From NCBI GenBank assembly GCA_037355855.1, contig CM074759.1, positions 124,001 through 188,000 on the forward strand: a stretch of 64,000 nt of DNA. Reading direction: 5' to 3'. The translations under genes and the position numbers were made by a program. The notes under the pieces are model-generated. The model was given only the letters and a program-made list of their open reading frames with translations, had not been told where the DNA came from and did not search any database. The first letter of the stretch is position 1. Every line of letters starts with the position of its first letter. Shown here piece after piece: positions 1-11,070 of the stretch. The stretch is from Pseudo-nitzschia pungens. Lineage: Eukaryota; Bacillariophyta; Bacillariophyceae; Bacillariales; Bacillariaceae.

Positions 1-525
1 ATCAACAGAGACGGCTTAATGTGTTGTCGATTGTGTACGAAAACGACGGAACGCAATGCACATCGTTCCGGGACAGCGAGCAAGCCCCTGCTGTCGTCCT
101 CGCAAGCATATTCTACCAACAATCCTAGTCCATTATAGCAAGTGAAAAAATCAATCTTCGGCACGGTGCCATAGAGCGTGGCAACTACAGTACGGTAATG
201 TACTCCTGTTGTATTGTTCGTGTGTAAACTGTTACGAGTTGCGTTTTGTAATTGGAAATTGCCATGTCCGATTGCCAAAGGAAGGAAAACGCCGCAGATA
301 GGTTTGAGCGCAGTTCCAACCAACAACAGAAATAACACCCACGTGGGTTCTGCTGCCGCTCCGAACCAAACCACCGGTGCCGAGTTCCTCCTCCTCTTCG
401 TTGTCGTCGTCGTGTTGGAACCACCACCACCATAGCCACCTGCACCAAATTCCGCGAGTACAAGAGTTTTGGCGTGCTGGTTCTCGAAATACGAAGTCGT
501 TGTTAAAAGGACTTGTTTGACTCAT
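1..525 (-). CDS. Possible 3' exon of a secreted or membrane protein, running off the left edge
   Basis: One minus-strand frame stays open for about 175 codons from 525 to the window edge but contains no Met, so it can only be an exon or a chance open stretch. Its translation has a Gly/Thr-rich start (GAGGYGGGGSNTTTTT), a basic KRRR patch, one strongly hydrophobic segment (WVLFLLLVGTALKPICGVF) and several N-x-T/S sites, as in a single-pass membrane protein. It starts only 13 bases past the stop of the Pro/Thr-rich gene upstream. A short intron with its donor near 578 (GTTCGA) and its acceptor near 516-527 would join the two in frame and remove that stop. The product is not recognised. Confidence 0.3.
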
Positions 526-537
526 AGGGTGGGAAGA

Positions 538-852
538 TCATTCGGTAGGAGGAGGAGTGGATTTGTCTGATTTCGAACCCTTGGTCGACTTGTTCTTTTT
601 CGGGGACTTGGTCGTGGATGGTTTAGCAGTCTTTGATTTCTTGGGAGACTTGGTGGGATCCTTGGTCGGAAATCTGGTGGGAGAACGAGTGGGTTCGATG
701 GTAGGGTGGAATGTGGGATTCTTGGTGGGAAATCTGGTGGGAGAACGAGTGGGTTCGGGAATGTGAGCGACTGTGATCCCGGTGGAGGAAAAGATGATCG
801 TTGCCACCAGCACCAGGGTACGAAGGACGAAAGGTTTCGAAGCGAGCATCAT
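538..852 (-). CDS. Small secreted Pro/Thr- and Lys-rich protein
   Basis: The preferred start is the MMLASK methionine at 852, because it places a hydrophobic signal peptide (LRTLVLVATIIFSSTGITVA) at the N-terminus. The frame stays open upstream to another ATG at 936, but that adds a hydrophilic leader. The mature part has two near-identical 'EPTRSPTRFPTK' blocks and then a Lys/Ser/Thr-rich tail (KSPKKSKTAKPS and similar), the composition of extracellular PT-linker proteins in diatoms. As read, the protein is about 104 residues and ends at a TGA at 538-540. It may instead be the first exon of a longer gene that continues toward the left edge. No catalytic domain is visible. Confidence 0.5.
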   Translation of the reverse strand: MMLASKPFVLRTLVLVATIIFSSTGITVAHIPEPTRSPTRFPTKNPTFHPTIEPTRSPTRFPTKDPTKSPKKSKTAKPSTTKSPKKNKSTKGSKSDKSTPPPTE

Positions 853-936
853 CGCGGGGGGTAGATTGTTTGTCCGTTTGTTTGGTGGATTGGTGGATCG
901 ATCGTTCGTTGGCTCGTTTGCTTGCCCGCTTGCCAT

Positions 937-1928
937 CGGAGGAAAGTGGAATTGTGGGTTTGGATTGTCGCCGGAACCAGGAATGGCGTTTTGTTGCTCC
1001 GACGGAGAATAGAATCACCAATGAAACTTCTGCGTCCGGATTATCATTCCTACTCGGTAAAGCGATCGGAACGAGGGACTCGGCATCCGTTTCGATTGAA
1101 TCGGCAGCAGCAAACAAACGTCGAGGAGAGCGAACCATCGAGGGAAACTACCTACTACTACTCGTTTTGATGGTCCGTTTCCCAATTTTATTTATTTGTT
1201 TGCTCGGAGCGACGTCGTCGTCGTCGTCTCTTTGTGTCTTCGGTTTTGCCCGTCTTTCGCAAGCGGGCCAGCGGAGACCATGGACGAACGCGCACGATTG
1301 TCATGCCGCGGATGAAGGAATTCTATTCCTGTACTGTACCTGTGTTCTTTCCGTCTCGGAGATCGTTTCGGAACGACTGACAGCATTTCGTGATCGTCGT
1401 CTCTCTTTCCGATTTCGGTTACGCTTGTCTTTTGCAAAAGAGGCGAATTTTCGATCGGTTCCCGCGCGAATGGGCCGTTGATGGATTCATGTTTTTACTA
1501 GTACTGTAGAATGGATGAATGAATGGATGGATGGATGGATCGATTGCCTTTTGTTTCGAAGCGACCGGGCCGGGTGTCTCAAAGAGTATGCATGCTGGAT
1601 CCCATCAACCGCGCATGCAATAGTTCCCACCATGGATTGTATAATACTACGTACTTTGTATCAAAAAATAATACTACATTTACAACTCCGTATTTATAGT
1701 AGTAGTATTATATCGGTTGGATTCATTCTATTCTGGTACCTTAGTTTCATTAAAAAAGAAAGTTGCTCTATCATCTATTCTACGAATTGTGTATGGGTCG
1801 TATCCTGTCTTGTCTTGTCCTGTCCTCTCCTCTCCCGTCCTGTCTTGTCTTGTCCGGTCACCTCGCGCCGTGGTCTTCTGTTCTATTTCTATTCGACTTG
1901 GTCGGTGGTCCTGTCCAATCCAAACCAC
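937..1928. other. Intergenic DNA without a recognisable gene
   Basis: Frames are open in places (for example 801-1481 plus), but they are antisense to the neighbouring gene or of biased composition. There is a pyrimidine-rich stretch of CTTGTCCTGTC-type repeats at 1800-1865 and a run of GGATGGAT near 1523-1540. Nothing else is supported. Confidence 0.4.
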
Positions 1929-2426
1929 CTACCACCAAAAGTAGGGAAGGTCCAGGGATTTCTCCAGGACCTTCATTCGCTTCGAGGCGGGTTGGCGGCG
2001 ATCGGAAAAGGTTCCCGATTCCCTGCGGCGGCAATCGTCATCGTCGTCATCGTCGTCGTCATCGTCATCGTATTCGACGACGTCCATGCCAGAGGCGCCA
2101 TCGCGAAAGGTAGGAACCCAATAGATCCGGGACGAGGACGGCCACGACGGAGTCCATTCCCCGGCAAGGGATGATTCCTCGTCGCAGTTGCAATCGTCAC
2201 GGTCGTCCGAATGGCCCGGTCTTTCATCGGACTCGTTTGCTCCTCCTCCTCCTCCTTGCATGGAACGATCCGAGCATTGCGATAGCAGGAGCGTCATTCC
2301 GGATGGTTGGTGGTGGTGTTGGTGGTGGTCCCGCGGTTTCGTGCCCGGGAGGGACCAGGTGTTTAGTACGGCGGACTTGGTGTCTCGGAGGGTGTTGTGG
2401 GTCGTGGGCTTCGCTGCGTCTTTCAT
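1929..2426 (-). CDS. Hypothetical protein with an Asp tract
   Basis: This frame of 165 codons has an ATG start and an ordinary-looking stop. The product contains a short Gly run, an acidic and His-rich N-terminal half, and an uninterrupted run of about 12 Asp encoded by a GAC/GAT microsatellite. It matches no family I recognise. It may be a real small gene, an exon, or an open frame sustained by the trinucleotide repeat. Confidence 0.28.
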   Translation of the reverse strand: MKDAAKPTTHNTLRDTKSAVLNTWSLPGTKPRDHHQHHHQPSGMTLLLSQCSDRSMQGGGGGANESDERPGHSDDRDDCNCDEESSLAGEWTPSWPSSSRIYWVPTFRDGASGMDVVEYDDDDDDDDDDDDCRRRESGTFSDRRQPASKRMKVLEKSLDLPYFWW

Positions 2427-4022
2427 GGTGCGATGGAGTCACTCATTCACAGGATGATCGAATTCGAATTGGTGGAAAATGTCTCGAAGTAACTTATGCT
2501 TCGATGATTCGAATGCGAGAAATATTGTGAGGAATTCCGGTATGTTCCGGCGATCCCTGGCGAGCGACTGCTTGTACGAGTATTTGTATTATTATTTGTA
2601 CGAGTAAGTTACTCGTAAGTTACTCGTAACCTTACTCGTACGAACGAATGAATCATCATCAATCATCGACGACGTCGCGTCACCGGATAGTAAACCTTAC
2701 TTGCACTGTTGACCCGTCCCAACGACCAACGTTTCCGTTCCCATGCGGTAATATTCCATAGAAGTGTCGTTGGTTTCGGATTCGAAATGTTTGGGAGATA
2801 ATCCGTGAGCAGAAAAAAATCGCACAACTCGGAGTCGAAAAAGCGATGACAAGCGATGACGCACCGATTGGATGGATGTGGGATTGATTTTCATCTGTTT
2901 TTGATTGGTGAACTCTTTTCGACTTCAACTCAAAATCGACTTCTACGATTTTGTCAATTCGAAGAATGAATCGGGTCGTCCAACACGACTCGTTCGACTC
3001 GATTCAATGAGGTCGGCAACCGGTGACTGGTGCTGTGCGGTTTAAGGTTAAGGTTACTCGTAATCACGGTACTCGTACGATACGGTAAAAATCTTACTCG
3101 TTCTTGGTGCTGTAAGACCTTCCACGTTCGTACGTACCGACTCGTACGTGGACGTCGTTCTTCTAATTTTGTCGCAATCGCAGCAACGAACGAGGATGAT
3201 GGGTGTTGTTCACAAAACTTGGATCCCAACAAAATCTTTGCCAACCGTCGGATTGATCTCAAAATCTCAAAAACACCTTGTTTCATTGTCGAGACGAAAT
3301 ACCCGATAGCCACCCAATTTCCTGCACAAACTGTACAAACTCACCCCAAAAAATGCTCCTTGTTGTCGGATCAGAGAATCCGGAAGGAGGATGGATGATG
3401 GAGTTCTTATTTTAATTCAGTTGTCAGTAGTACCACCACCAGCAGTAGTACTAGTATTTGTAGTTGTAGTAGAAGGAGCATCAGTAGTATGGTAGTACGA
3501 GGGCTTGATACATGGTTTGATTCATCATTCCAACGACATGCCGAGGCCACCATGCTTTGGATGTTATTTTCGAGCAGAACACCGGAATTCCTGGGAAGGC
3601 AAATTCGTGCGTACCGGTCGGGTGTGGGAGACAGACAACCAAAAAGGCAGAACGTATTCGGATTGACCAATCAGCTTTGCGCCCCGTTTCTTGCCCATCG
3701 GTATGACGAACTTCCGTAGAGTACTGCTTCTATGATAGTGTTCATTAGTTCATACTACTAGTACTCTTAGTAGGATATGGACAAGGAAGCGAGTAGCTTC
3801 GCAGAATAATAAATAAAAAAAGTCTAGGTATTGGAACGCGAATCGATGCATCCGACACGAAAGAGAAACTGGCTGCTTGGTCGGGGATTGGGTCGTTGGA
3901 ATGAAAGATTCTCCTCGCTGGCATCTGTGACTCGTTCCATTCTCGGGCATATCGAGAAAAAATCGTGTCGCGGAGGCATGGTACCGAGAGGGGACGGGAA
4001 CGCACCGTCCAATCCCGGTCGC
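2427..4022. other. Intergenic region, rich in short TTACTCGTA/GTAAGGTTA words
   Basis: No gene is supported. The stretches at 2580-2640 and 3040-3150 are dense in the words ACTCGTAC, GTAAGTTACTCG and AAGGTTAC that recur between genes across the window. A (TAGTA)-type low-complexity tract lies at 3420-3490. Confidence 0.5.
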
Positions 4023-6406
4023 TTATTGTCCCCACTGCTGGAGCTGGGGCTCGACGAAGGCGTTTCCGTCGTTTGCGTTCACCACGCCGGGGCTGGATCC
4101 GAGGTTCTCGAAGTACACCTCGGAATGGCCCTGGTAGCTCTTGTTGGTGGTGATGCCGTTGTCGCCGTCTTCCCACGAGACAATCTCGTTACACCAGTTT
4201 CCGATCTTGTCGCAGAAGGCCTGCATGGGGAGAATGGTGAAGGGCTCCTCCATCTGTGTGGCGAGTTCCTCGATACCGAACAAGAAGAGAGAGATCATGG
4301 CGGTGGCGGGGATCATGCCAACGTGGTTCCACGTGGATTCGAAAGGCTTGTACAACGCCAGGGGCATCAACAGCAACCAGAAGGACAAGAATCGGGCCGT
4401 GTGGCGATTGTAAATCAATGGGACGGGGGACGTGAGGAGACGTTCGCTGGATCCGAGGTTGTCCTCGAAGATGGTCAGGGCCTTGTGCATCTCGTTCTTT
4501 CGCATAAAGTGCATGGGGAGGTTCTCGATGGCCATGCTCAGGTCAAAGAGGGCGCGGTTGGGTCTGTGGGCGGCGTTGATAATGGCGTTTGCCTGGCTCT
4601 CGGGCAGTCGCTCGTACAACTCGAGGCGGAAGGCGGCCTCGTCTTCCCACTCGGGCGAGAGGTGTCTCTTCATCGATCGGACAAAGGCCCAGGTACAGAC
4701 GGACAGGCGCTGGAGGTCGGCCGTTCGGGTGGCCTCGTCGACATCGGTGGCATCGTAGAACGCATTACCCATGCGGACAAGATCACGGGTGTGGTTGCTG
4801 AAACGCCGAGCGGCGAGTGCGTTGCGGGGTGAAAAAAACAAGAGCGAGAGAGAGAGACAGAGAGAGAGAGAGAGAAGTGTGAGCAATCGAAAGCATGACG
4901 GGGTGCATCGCGGTTCACGGACAAAGGACGTCGCGAGGCCTTTTTTTTTTTCGAAGCGGAATGGGAAGATGGCGCATTTTTCCTATAGTGTGTCGTGTGA
5001 ACTATCCGACTAGGGCATCAATTCCACAGCGATTCGATTTGCGTTTGTTCCAGCCTGGAGAAATCCTCCGGGCATTCGGGCAATGCAATCGAAACGAAGT
5101 CCGAGATGCGAGGCAATCAAAACCAAATCCGATATGCGAACGGACGGGACGGGACGGGATCGGATCCGATCCGATGGATCGCAGGGGCTGTGCCACTCGA
5201 CTCATGCCATTCCGTGATGACATGTGTACCAATGTAAAGATGGGCATCGTTCCATACCATCAATGTTCGGAACAAAAACTTGGTGCTCCTATTTTCCAAC
5301 GGATCCTTCGAAACGCACAAACTCGGTTGGTGATCCAGCAGCATCTCGATCCTCAACCCAATTTGCCCCGCGAGGATCATTCTTGTTCCATCCGACCACA
5401 TCTCGAGAATCGGATGTTTCTCTCGCCACGATCCTTTCATTGCGTTTGCCAACGCCATGAACTCCGTCGGTCGACTCCATTGGTTATTAACGTCGGTGCC
5501 GTGTGCTGGAGCGACCCTTTTCTTTGCATCCTCGCCGCTTCCACCACCTGGCTTCCTCGTTCCATCGCTTCGCGCACTGTTGCGGTCAAGGGTATCTTAC
5601 TTACATGTTCATTCCCCAGTTCTTTCGGGCTTCGTCCCATCGCTGGTAGGCCGTGTTGGTGCGGAAGACCAACAACAAACCGAGGGATCCGGACGCCAAA
5701 GTGAAGGGCGTCAGGGGGAGGGTCAATCCCGGAACGTAATAGTTGTCAATGATGGGAGCGTGGTGGATCTGGTTGAAGTCGTCGTATCCGACGGTCAACA
5801 TGTTCCAAATGAAGACGAGAGTGGCAATGGTAGTGGTGGTAGAAACCTCTCGGCCAACGTTCTGAAATGTTGTATCAACAAGCAGCGCAACAAGATATTG
5901 GGTGAGTGTCGGAAGATACAGAAAGGTTGGGACGGTAAGATCCAAAGAGATGCGGCAGGACAGCACCAACTCTAAAGCCATCCACCCGTTTCGTCGATGG
6001 ATCGCGACGCTGTACAGAGACGAGTCGCATCGCATCGCATCGCATCGCATCGCATCGTCGAGTCGCATCGCATCGCATCGCATCGAATCAATTCACGTCA
6101 TGGCACAACGAATCGCACCTTGTAGATTCCGGAGGAACCAATGGAGAACAAGTTCTTGATGAATCGGTTGGGGGATCGGTGCTTGACCCAGTCGTCGTGT
6201 GTGTAGACGGTGCGGCGGAACTGACGGGAGGTCTCTCCGTAAGGAATATCCTTCGTAGCGGTGTCTGGTGGTGAGGCCATGGCCATCTCGGTGGAAGACG
6301 TGGTGGCAGGGGTGGTAGACGCCTGGGTGGAAGGAGGAACAAAGGCCTCCGCGGCGTTGCCCGCGAGGGCCAACACCATGAGAGCGGCGGTAGTCAATTT
6401 CATCAT
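4023..6406 (-). CDS. Bestrophin-like plastid anion channel, copy A (three exons)
   Basis: The exons are 6119-6406, 5605-5861 and 4023-4797, giving 439 residues. The introns are 257 and 807 bp with GT-AG ends, in phases 0 and 2. The N-terminus is a signal peptide (hydrophobic ALMVLALAGNAAEA) followed by Phe22 (A|FVPP), matching the diatom plastid rule of cleavage before Phe, so import into the plastid is predicted. After a Ser/Thr/Pro transit stretch come the conserved blocks IPYGETSRQFRRTVYTHDDW, FRTNTAYQRWDEARKNWG and FGIEELATQMEEPFTILP, which define the bestrophin/UPF0187 family. About four hydrophobic segments are visible. Family members conduct chloride or bicarbonate, and algal thylakoid members (Chlamydomonas BST1-3) supply bicarbonate for carbon concentration. 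That role is inferred here. The last intron carries a GA-rich microsatellite near its acceptor. A start at the second ATG (6403) is also possible. Confidence 0.93.
6025..6085. repeat. GCATC pentamer microsatellite in intron 1 of bestrophin A
   Basis: About ten GCATC/TCGCA units lie inside the first intron of the minus-strand gene, broken once by GTCGA. The tract keeps all minus-strand frames open for a short distance but is not coding. Confidence 0.9.
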
Positions 6407-6786
6407 GGTTGTTTCTTTGTCGTGATGATTCTTGTGGTGTTTGTATCTACAAGACTACTACTGCTTCAAAGAATGACTATGGAAGTTTTCCCGATAGCCA
6501 AGATGTGATCTACGAGCAGGTTGGGTCTCGATTGCGAGTGTCGGCCTTCGATGCGAACGGTGATGCGGAGGATGATGCCGGTTCCAGATGCTGATCCTAC
6601 AAGTAATTACCGGTACGAGTAGCCTTACGAGTCCAACTCTTACTACAACTGCGATCCGTCGATGGCCAAGTTCGGAAATCCATCCTATCTTTTTTTCAGA
6701 AACATACCGTACATGCCTCTGTCGTCACAATCTCGCAAGCTTCGGACCCAAAAATCGAGTCCCTAGGACCAATCGTGTCGTTGATC

Positions 6787-6794
6787 TGACGTCA
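6787..6794. promoter_or_regulatory. CRE-like octamer TGACGTCA overlapping a CACGTG box
   Basis: The site reads TGACGTCACGTG, a palindromic CREB/ATF bZIP site fused to an E/G-box. In Phaeodactylum tricornutum, TGACGT/ACGTCA elements (CCREs) control CO2- and cAMP-responsive transcription of carbonic anhydrase genes. Use here is inferred from motif and location. Confidence 0.5.
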
Positions 6795-6946
6795 CGTGAG
6801 CACCCCGAATATTTAATTGTTTCGATTCAAAATACTCCTTTGAAATCAGTAATATGATGTCGAACATGTATTTTGGACAACTTGGGGGTTCTGGTCTGAT
6901 TTTCACAGGACTCGAAAGTACGTACCCGAATCCAAACAACAATTCG

Positions 6947-6952
6947 ACGTCA
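6947..6952. promoter_or_regulatory. ACGTCA half-site
   Basis: The sequence is TTCGACGTCATCG. It lies between the two perfect octamers and matches the ACGTCA form of the diatom CO2/cAMP-responsive element. As a lone hexamer it could be chance. Confidence 0.3.
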
Positions 6953-7084
6953 TCGTACCCCGAAACAAGAGAGAATTTTTGACGAACATACCAGATTGCT
7001 TTTTTTAAAGCTGTCGGGTTGGTCTGGTGCCACAGTTCTAGGGGGTTGAATGCTTCTCATCAAAATTCGAATGCTCCATTGTAG

Positions 7085-7092
7085 TGACGTCA
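7085..7092. promoter_or_regulatory. Second CRE-like octamer TGACGTCA
   Basis: The site reads TAGTGACGTCACAG, a second perfect palindromic octamer 291 bp after the first (start to start) and 369 bp before the start codon of bestrophin B. About one such octamer is expected per 65 kb by chance, so two within this 1-kb promoter are notable. Confidence 0.5.
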
Positions 7093-7460
7093 CAGCGTCA
7101 AGCTTGTTGCCATCTGATAGGCTGGATCCTCCCTCCGAAAGGTTTTGACTGTCTCAGCCAGGGATGTACAGGTACGAGTACGCAAGTCAGGGTGTTTGTT
7201 GGTGGGTTTTTGAGACGTGAAGGTTTCGAAATCCGGAGCTGACCGCAATCAACAATAACAAGCCCTGTTGTCGTCGCCGATCGTTTTGGATCGTACAACG
7301 CAAAGGGGGAATTACGTAATATCCTATCTTTCCCATCGGAACTGTACTCGTCGTTTCATCCCTTGTTGCTCCGGTCCCAAATACCTTGCGGTAGTTAGCA
7401 ACCCACACACCCAACCACTACCCATAAACCAAACATTCTTCCAACAAGGGTAAATTCACC

Positions 7461-9328
7461 ATGCCTCGATTTGCCAATCTCTCGTTGCTCCTTGCGGTGG
7501 TAGCTGTTGGATCCACCTCGGCCTTTGTCCAGAACTCGGGACAGGCCACCTCGAATGGACCGGTCTCTGCCTCCCAGCAACAGACCCGGGATGCCGTCAA
7601 GCTTTTTGCCGATGTGACCGACTCGAACATTCCGTACGGAGAGGAATCCCGAAAGTACCGACGAACCGTCTACAGCCACGACGACTGGGTCAAGCACCGA
7701 TCCCCCGATCGATTCTTCAAGAACATCCTCTCGACCACCAAGTCCGGAATCTACAAGGTGAGATGCATGCATGATTTGGATCCATTGGTTTCCGCATAGC
7801 TCTGTAGCGTTATCGGATCTTTTGTCTCACTTTCTTGATTTGAAACACCAAACCATGTACAGAATGTTGGGCGTGAGGTCCTCGCCGTGACCTTCATCGC
7901 CACCCTCGTCATGCTCTGGAACATGCTCACGGGAGAGTACACCGATCTGACCGGTGCCGTCCACCCCGGAATCCTCCGCGGGCAATACACCCCGGTCTTG
8001 AGCCTTCCCATGAACCCCTTTACCCTCTCCTCCAGTTTCTTGGGTCTCTTGTTGGTCTTCCGTACCAACAAGGCCTACCAGCGATGGGACGAAGCCCGTA
8101 AGAACTGGGGAATGAACATGTGAGTGGCAGTTGTGTTGTGTGCTTATCGTATCCGCATGTCGAAGAGAACGTTCGGTGCCGAGACGAAGTGAAACGAAAG
8201 GAAACCCGGAAGCAAAGCCATACGAACACATACGCAACAAAATATACGAGGAACAACGTACGGATGGATGTCCTCTGTGTTTCGAATTGACAGAATCTAA
8301 GGACACAAATTAGAATCGGTCAATGTTGGTGGAGACGATTTGTTCTCGATAGGGGGTTCGAAACGAAGAATCCAATAGGCAACGCGGTCGAAAAATTACG
8401 GAAGGTCTCGCAATTGCATGCTGTGCAGCGAGGAATCTGCACTTCACGCATGGTGTTCGAAAAGAAAAAGTTTCCGGGTGACCCATCGTCACTCGTCCGC
8501 TTCGCCCGGCGCGCCTTCAATGCTGTCTGATGGCCAGAGTAGACCATGGTTCGCTCCGTACATCGTGCACCTCTTTCTCACACAACAGACGTTTCCCTTT
8601 TTTGATCTCTCTCCAGTAACCACACCCGTGACTTGGTGCGAATGGGAACCGCCTTCTACGACGACTCCCAATCAACACCCGAGCAACGCGAGGCCGACCT
8701 TCAGCGTCTTTCCAAGTGCACCTGGGCGTTCGTTCGTTCCATGAAGCGCCACTTGTCCCCCGAGTGGGAAGACGAGGAAGACTTCCAAGCCGAGCTCTTC
8801 CAGCGACTCGAACCGGCGCAAGCCCAGGCGATCATCGATGCCGCCCACAGACCCAACCGTGCCCTCTACGACTTGTCCCTCGCCATCGAACAGCTACCCA
8901 TGCACTTTATTCGAAAGGATGAGATGCACAAGGCTCTCACCATCTTCGAGGACAACCTTGGATCCAGTGAACGTCTTCTCACCTCCCCGGTCCCCATCTT
9001 CTACAACCGACACGTCGCTCGTTTCCTCTTTGTTTGGTTGTCCTTCTTGCCATTCGCTCTCTTTGATCCCTTCAAGGAGTCCTGGAACCACGTCATGATG
9101 ATCCCATCGACCGCTATCCTCTCCCTGTTCATGTTTGGAATCGAGGAACTGGCCACACAAATGGAAGAACCCTTCACGATTCTTCCCATGCAGGCTTTCT
9201 GCGACAAGATTGGAAACTGGTGTAACGAGATTGTCACCTGGAAGGACGGTGACAACGGCGTCTACAACAAACCCGCAGGCAGCCTGCCACCCGGACACAA
9301 CTCGGTCTACTTCGAGGCCGAAATGTAA
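7461..9328 (+). CDS. Bestrophin-like plastid anion channel, copy B (three exons)
   Basis: The exons are 7461-7757, 7863-8119 and 8617-9328, giving 421 residues. The introns (105 and 497 bp) sit at exactly the same codon positions and phases as in copy A, so the pair arose by inverted duplication of an intron-bearing gene. The signal peptide (LLLAVVAVGSTSA) is followed by Phe22, again predicting plastid import. Diagnostic blocks include IPYGEESRKYRRTVYSHDDW, FRTNKAYQRWDEARKNWG and FGIEELATQMEEPFTILP. Exon 2 is 257 nt in both copies. Copy B lacks the longer C-terminal tail of copy A and ends soon after the shared SVYFE motif. The predicted role is chloride or bicarbonate conductance in the thylakoid or plastid envelope. 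Membrane location and ion are inferred from the family. Confidence 0.94.
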
Positions 9329-10604
9329 GAACCTTTTCGGTGAAATTTGAATTTGGTGTCGCCGCTGTCTTTTGATCAGATTGTTGGCAGTAAAAGTTGA
9401 TTGATAAAGTGCCGATCGTGGTATATATCGGCAGGGTTTTAGGAACAAAATATCAGCTCGCGTTGATGACGAACCGTTTGCACAGGAGATTGGTCTGTGC
9501 GTTGTATTTCATGAACACATATTATCATATAGATGATGATTTCAAGAAAGTACTCTGAAGTAGAATAGTAATGATAATTTACACCATAATTTTGAATCAT
9601 TCTTCCATCGCATGGATTGCAGTCTACGGTTGTTGAAAGCGTACTAACTTCTCACCCGCAACGATCTTGTATCTGTTTAGCGGACTTCTAGTACGCTTTC
9701 TTCGAAACACGTGATCGTAGCGGTTCACGTACGGTAGCCATTGATCAGTCTCGGCGTCAAACCTTTGTTCTGTCCAGCTTACTGAACGCAGACACGGAAC
9801 TATGTACGAATCGATTATCATTTGATTGCGTAACGAAAGATTTGATTCATGCCCTGAGTTTGGCTGCTGAGGAGCGTGTTGTTGCGCTGCTCCATCTTAT
9901 CGTGGTACCTGCTTCTTCTTTCCTTGTGGAGCTCTTCTTCGCACTGAAAATATGATGTTGCACGATGGGGGATCCAGGGCTTCTGCCGTTTCAATGTAAT
10001 ATTATTACTAGTTCTGTTTAATATGAAAAAATTATGTAATCGCTGCTGATTTGGTTTGAGAAACAGTTGCTCTCGGTGCATTTTAATGTAAAGTGATTCG
10101 CTGCTCAAAATAAGAATCTAAAGCGAGATCATTGTGAAGGAAAATATTTGGAGGCCTTCTGGAATAGTATATTATAATTCAAGATGGAGGGCAGGTATTG
10201 CTCCCTCGTCTTAAGCGAAGACCTTGTCGTTTCTGCGACATTGAACGCGACGCAGTTCTTCCTCGGCGGGAGACCGACGACGAGTTTCCGACATCCTCAT
10301 GGTGGTGCTCCTCAGATGACAATAAGTTTCCTAAATGCCTCCCTGACCAGGCATTCATCATTATTTGTGTTGTTCTTCCGATTTCACATTACTAGTAGTA
10401 GTACTATGAGCTCTATTCTACGAGTTACACGCTACAGCGGATGCAACAGTGAGTTTACTATCCTAATACAAAGGGGTGCGGAATGCACAAACAAGGTGAA
10501 TTGGTACCCAGCCCTGCAGCAAGCATGTTGAATCCAAGATACGCGATTCAGTAGTTTTACAATGCTATGCTGGCAGTACCAAAGCCTACTACACTGCAGT
10601 TTGG
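9329..10604. other. Intergenic region with no supported gene
   Basis: Short open frames exist on both strands (for example 9818-10108 minus) but show no recognisable motif. An ACTAGTAGTAGTACTA tract lies at 10390-10410. Confidence 0.4.
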
Positions 10605-10682
10605 TGGATGCTACAGGATGCTACAGGATCATGCTACAGGATCATGCTACAGGGTGCTACAGGATCATGCTACAGGGTGCTA
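10605..10682. repeat. Degenerate tandem repeat of GATGCTACAG / GATCATGCTACAG
   Basis: About six units of GATGCTACAG or GATCATGCTACAG follow one another, with GGTGCTACAG variants at the end. The tract lies just before the truncated copy of the dispersed noncoding repeat. Confidence 0.75.
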
Positions 10683-10807
10683 CTACTAGTACCAGGTATG
10701 GCCAGTATGTACAATTATGTACTAGACCAACGTGCCCTAACCCTGTAGTAACTGTAAAGATATTGCTCGTCAGCAAATAGGATAGCATTACTAACAACAG
10801 TACAGCA

Positions 10808-10965
10808 CGGAGTGCTGGCAAATAGTGAGACTACAGAGGATACTGTTCGAACGCTATTGCATACACTTAGTTACTACAGGATACTCCCCTAGTAGAGGTA
10901 CAAAGGAATCGATCGGAAGGGGAGGGCATGATACCGGTAGGTGTTTATTTTAGGGTGAAAAGAAA
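10808..10965 (+). repeat. Truncated copy of a dispersed noncoding repeat (family R1)
   Basis: This segment matches the first ~160 bp of the longer copies at 13018-13835 and, inverted, 28155-28960. All three share GGCAAAT.GTGAG, TATTGCATAC, GAATCGATCG, AAGGGGAGGGCATGAT and a T-rich GTGTTTATTT-like stretch. It contains no open frame of note. Confidence 0.8.
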
Positions 10966-11070
10966 AGAGACATGTAATTTTGCTTCATGACCATCCTATA
11001 CTTGGGTTGCAGCTGAATAATACTGGTGACACACCCACTACCATCAGTCGAATACTAGTATTCTTGTGTT

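Larger units (their letters stand above)
6407..7460. promoter_or_regulatory. Shared divergent promoter region of the two bestrophin genes
   Basis: These 1,054 bp separate the start codons of two head-to-head paralogues, so all upstream control of both genes must lie here or within the genes. The region contains two perfect TGACGTCA octamers and one further ACGTCA hexamer between 6787 and 7092, roughly in the middle. No other gene is supported in it. Core promoter elements were not identified. Confidence 0.7.
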
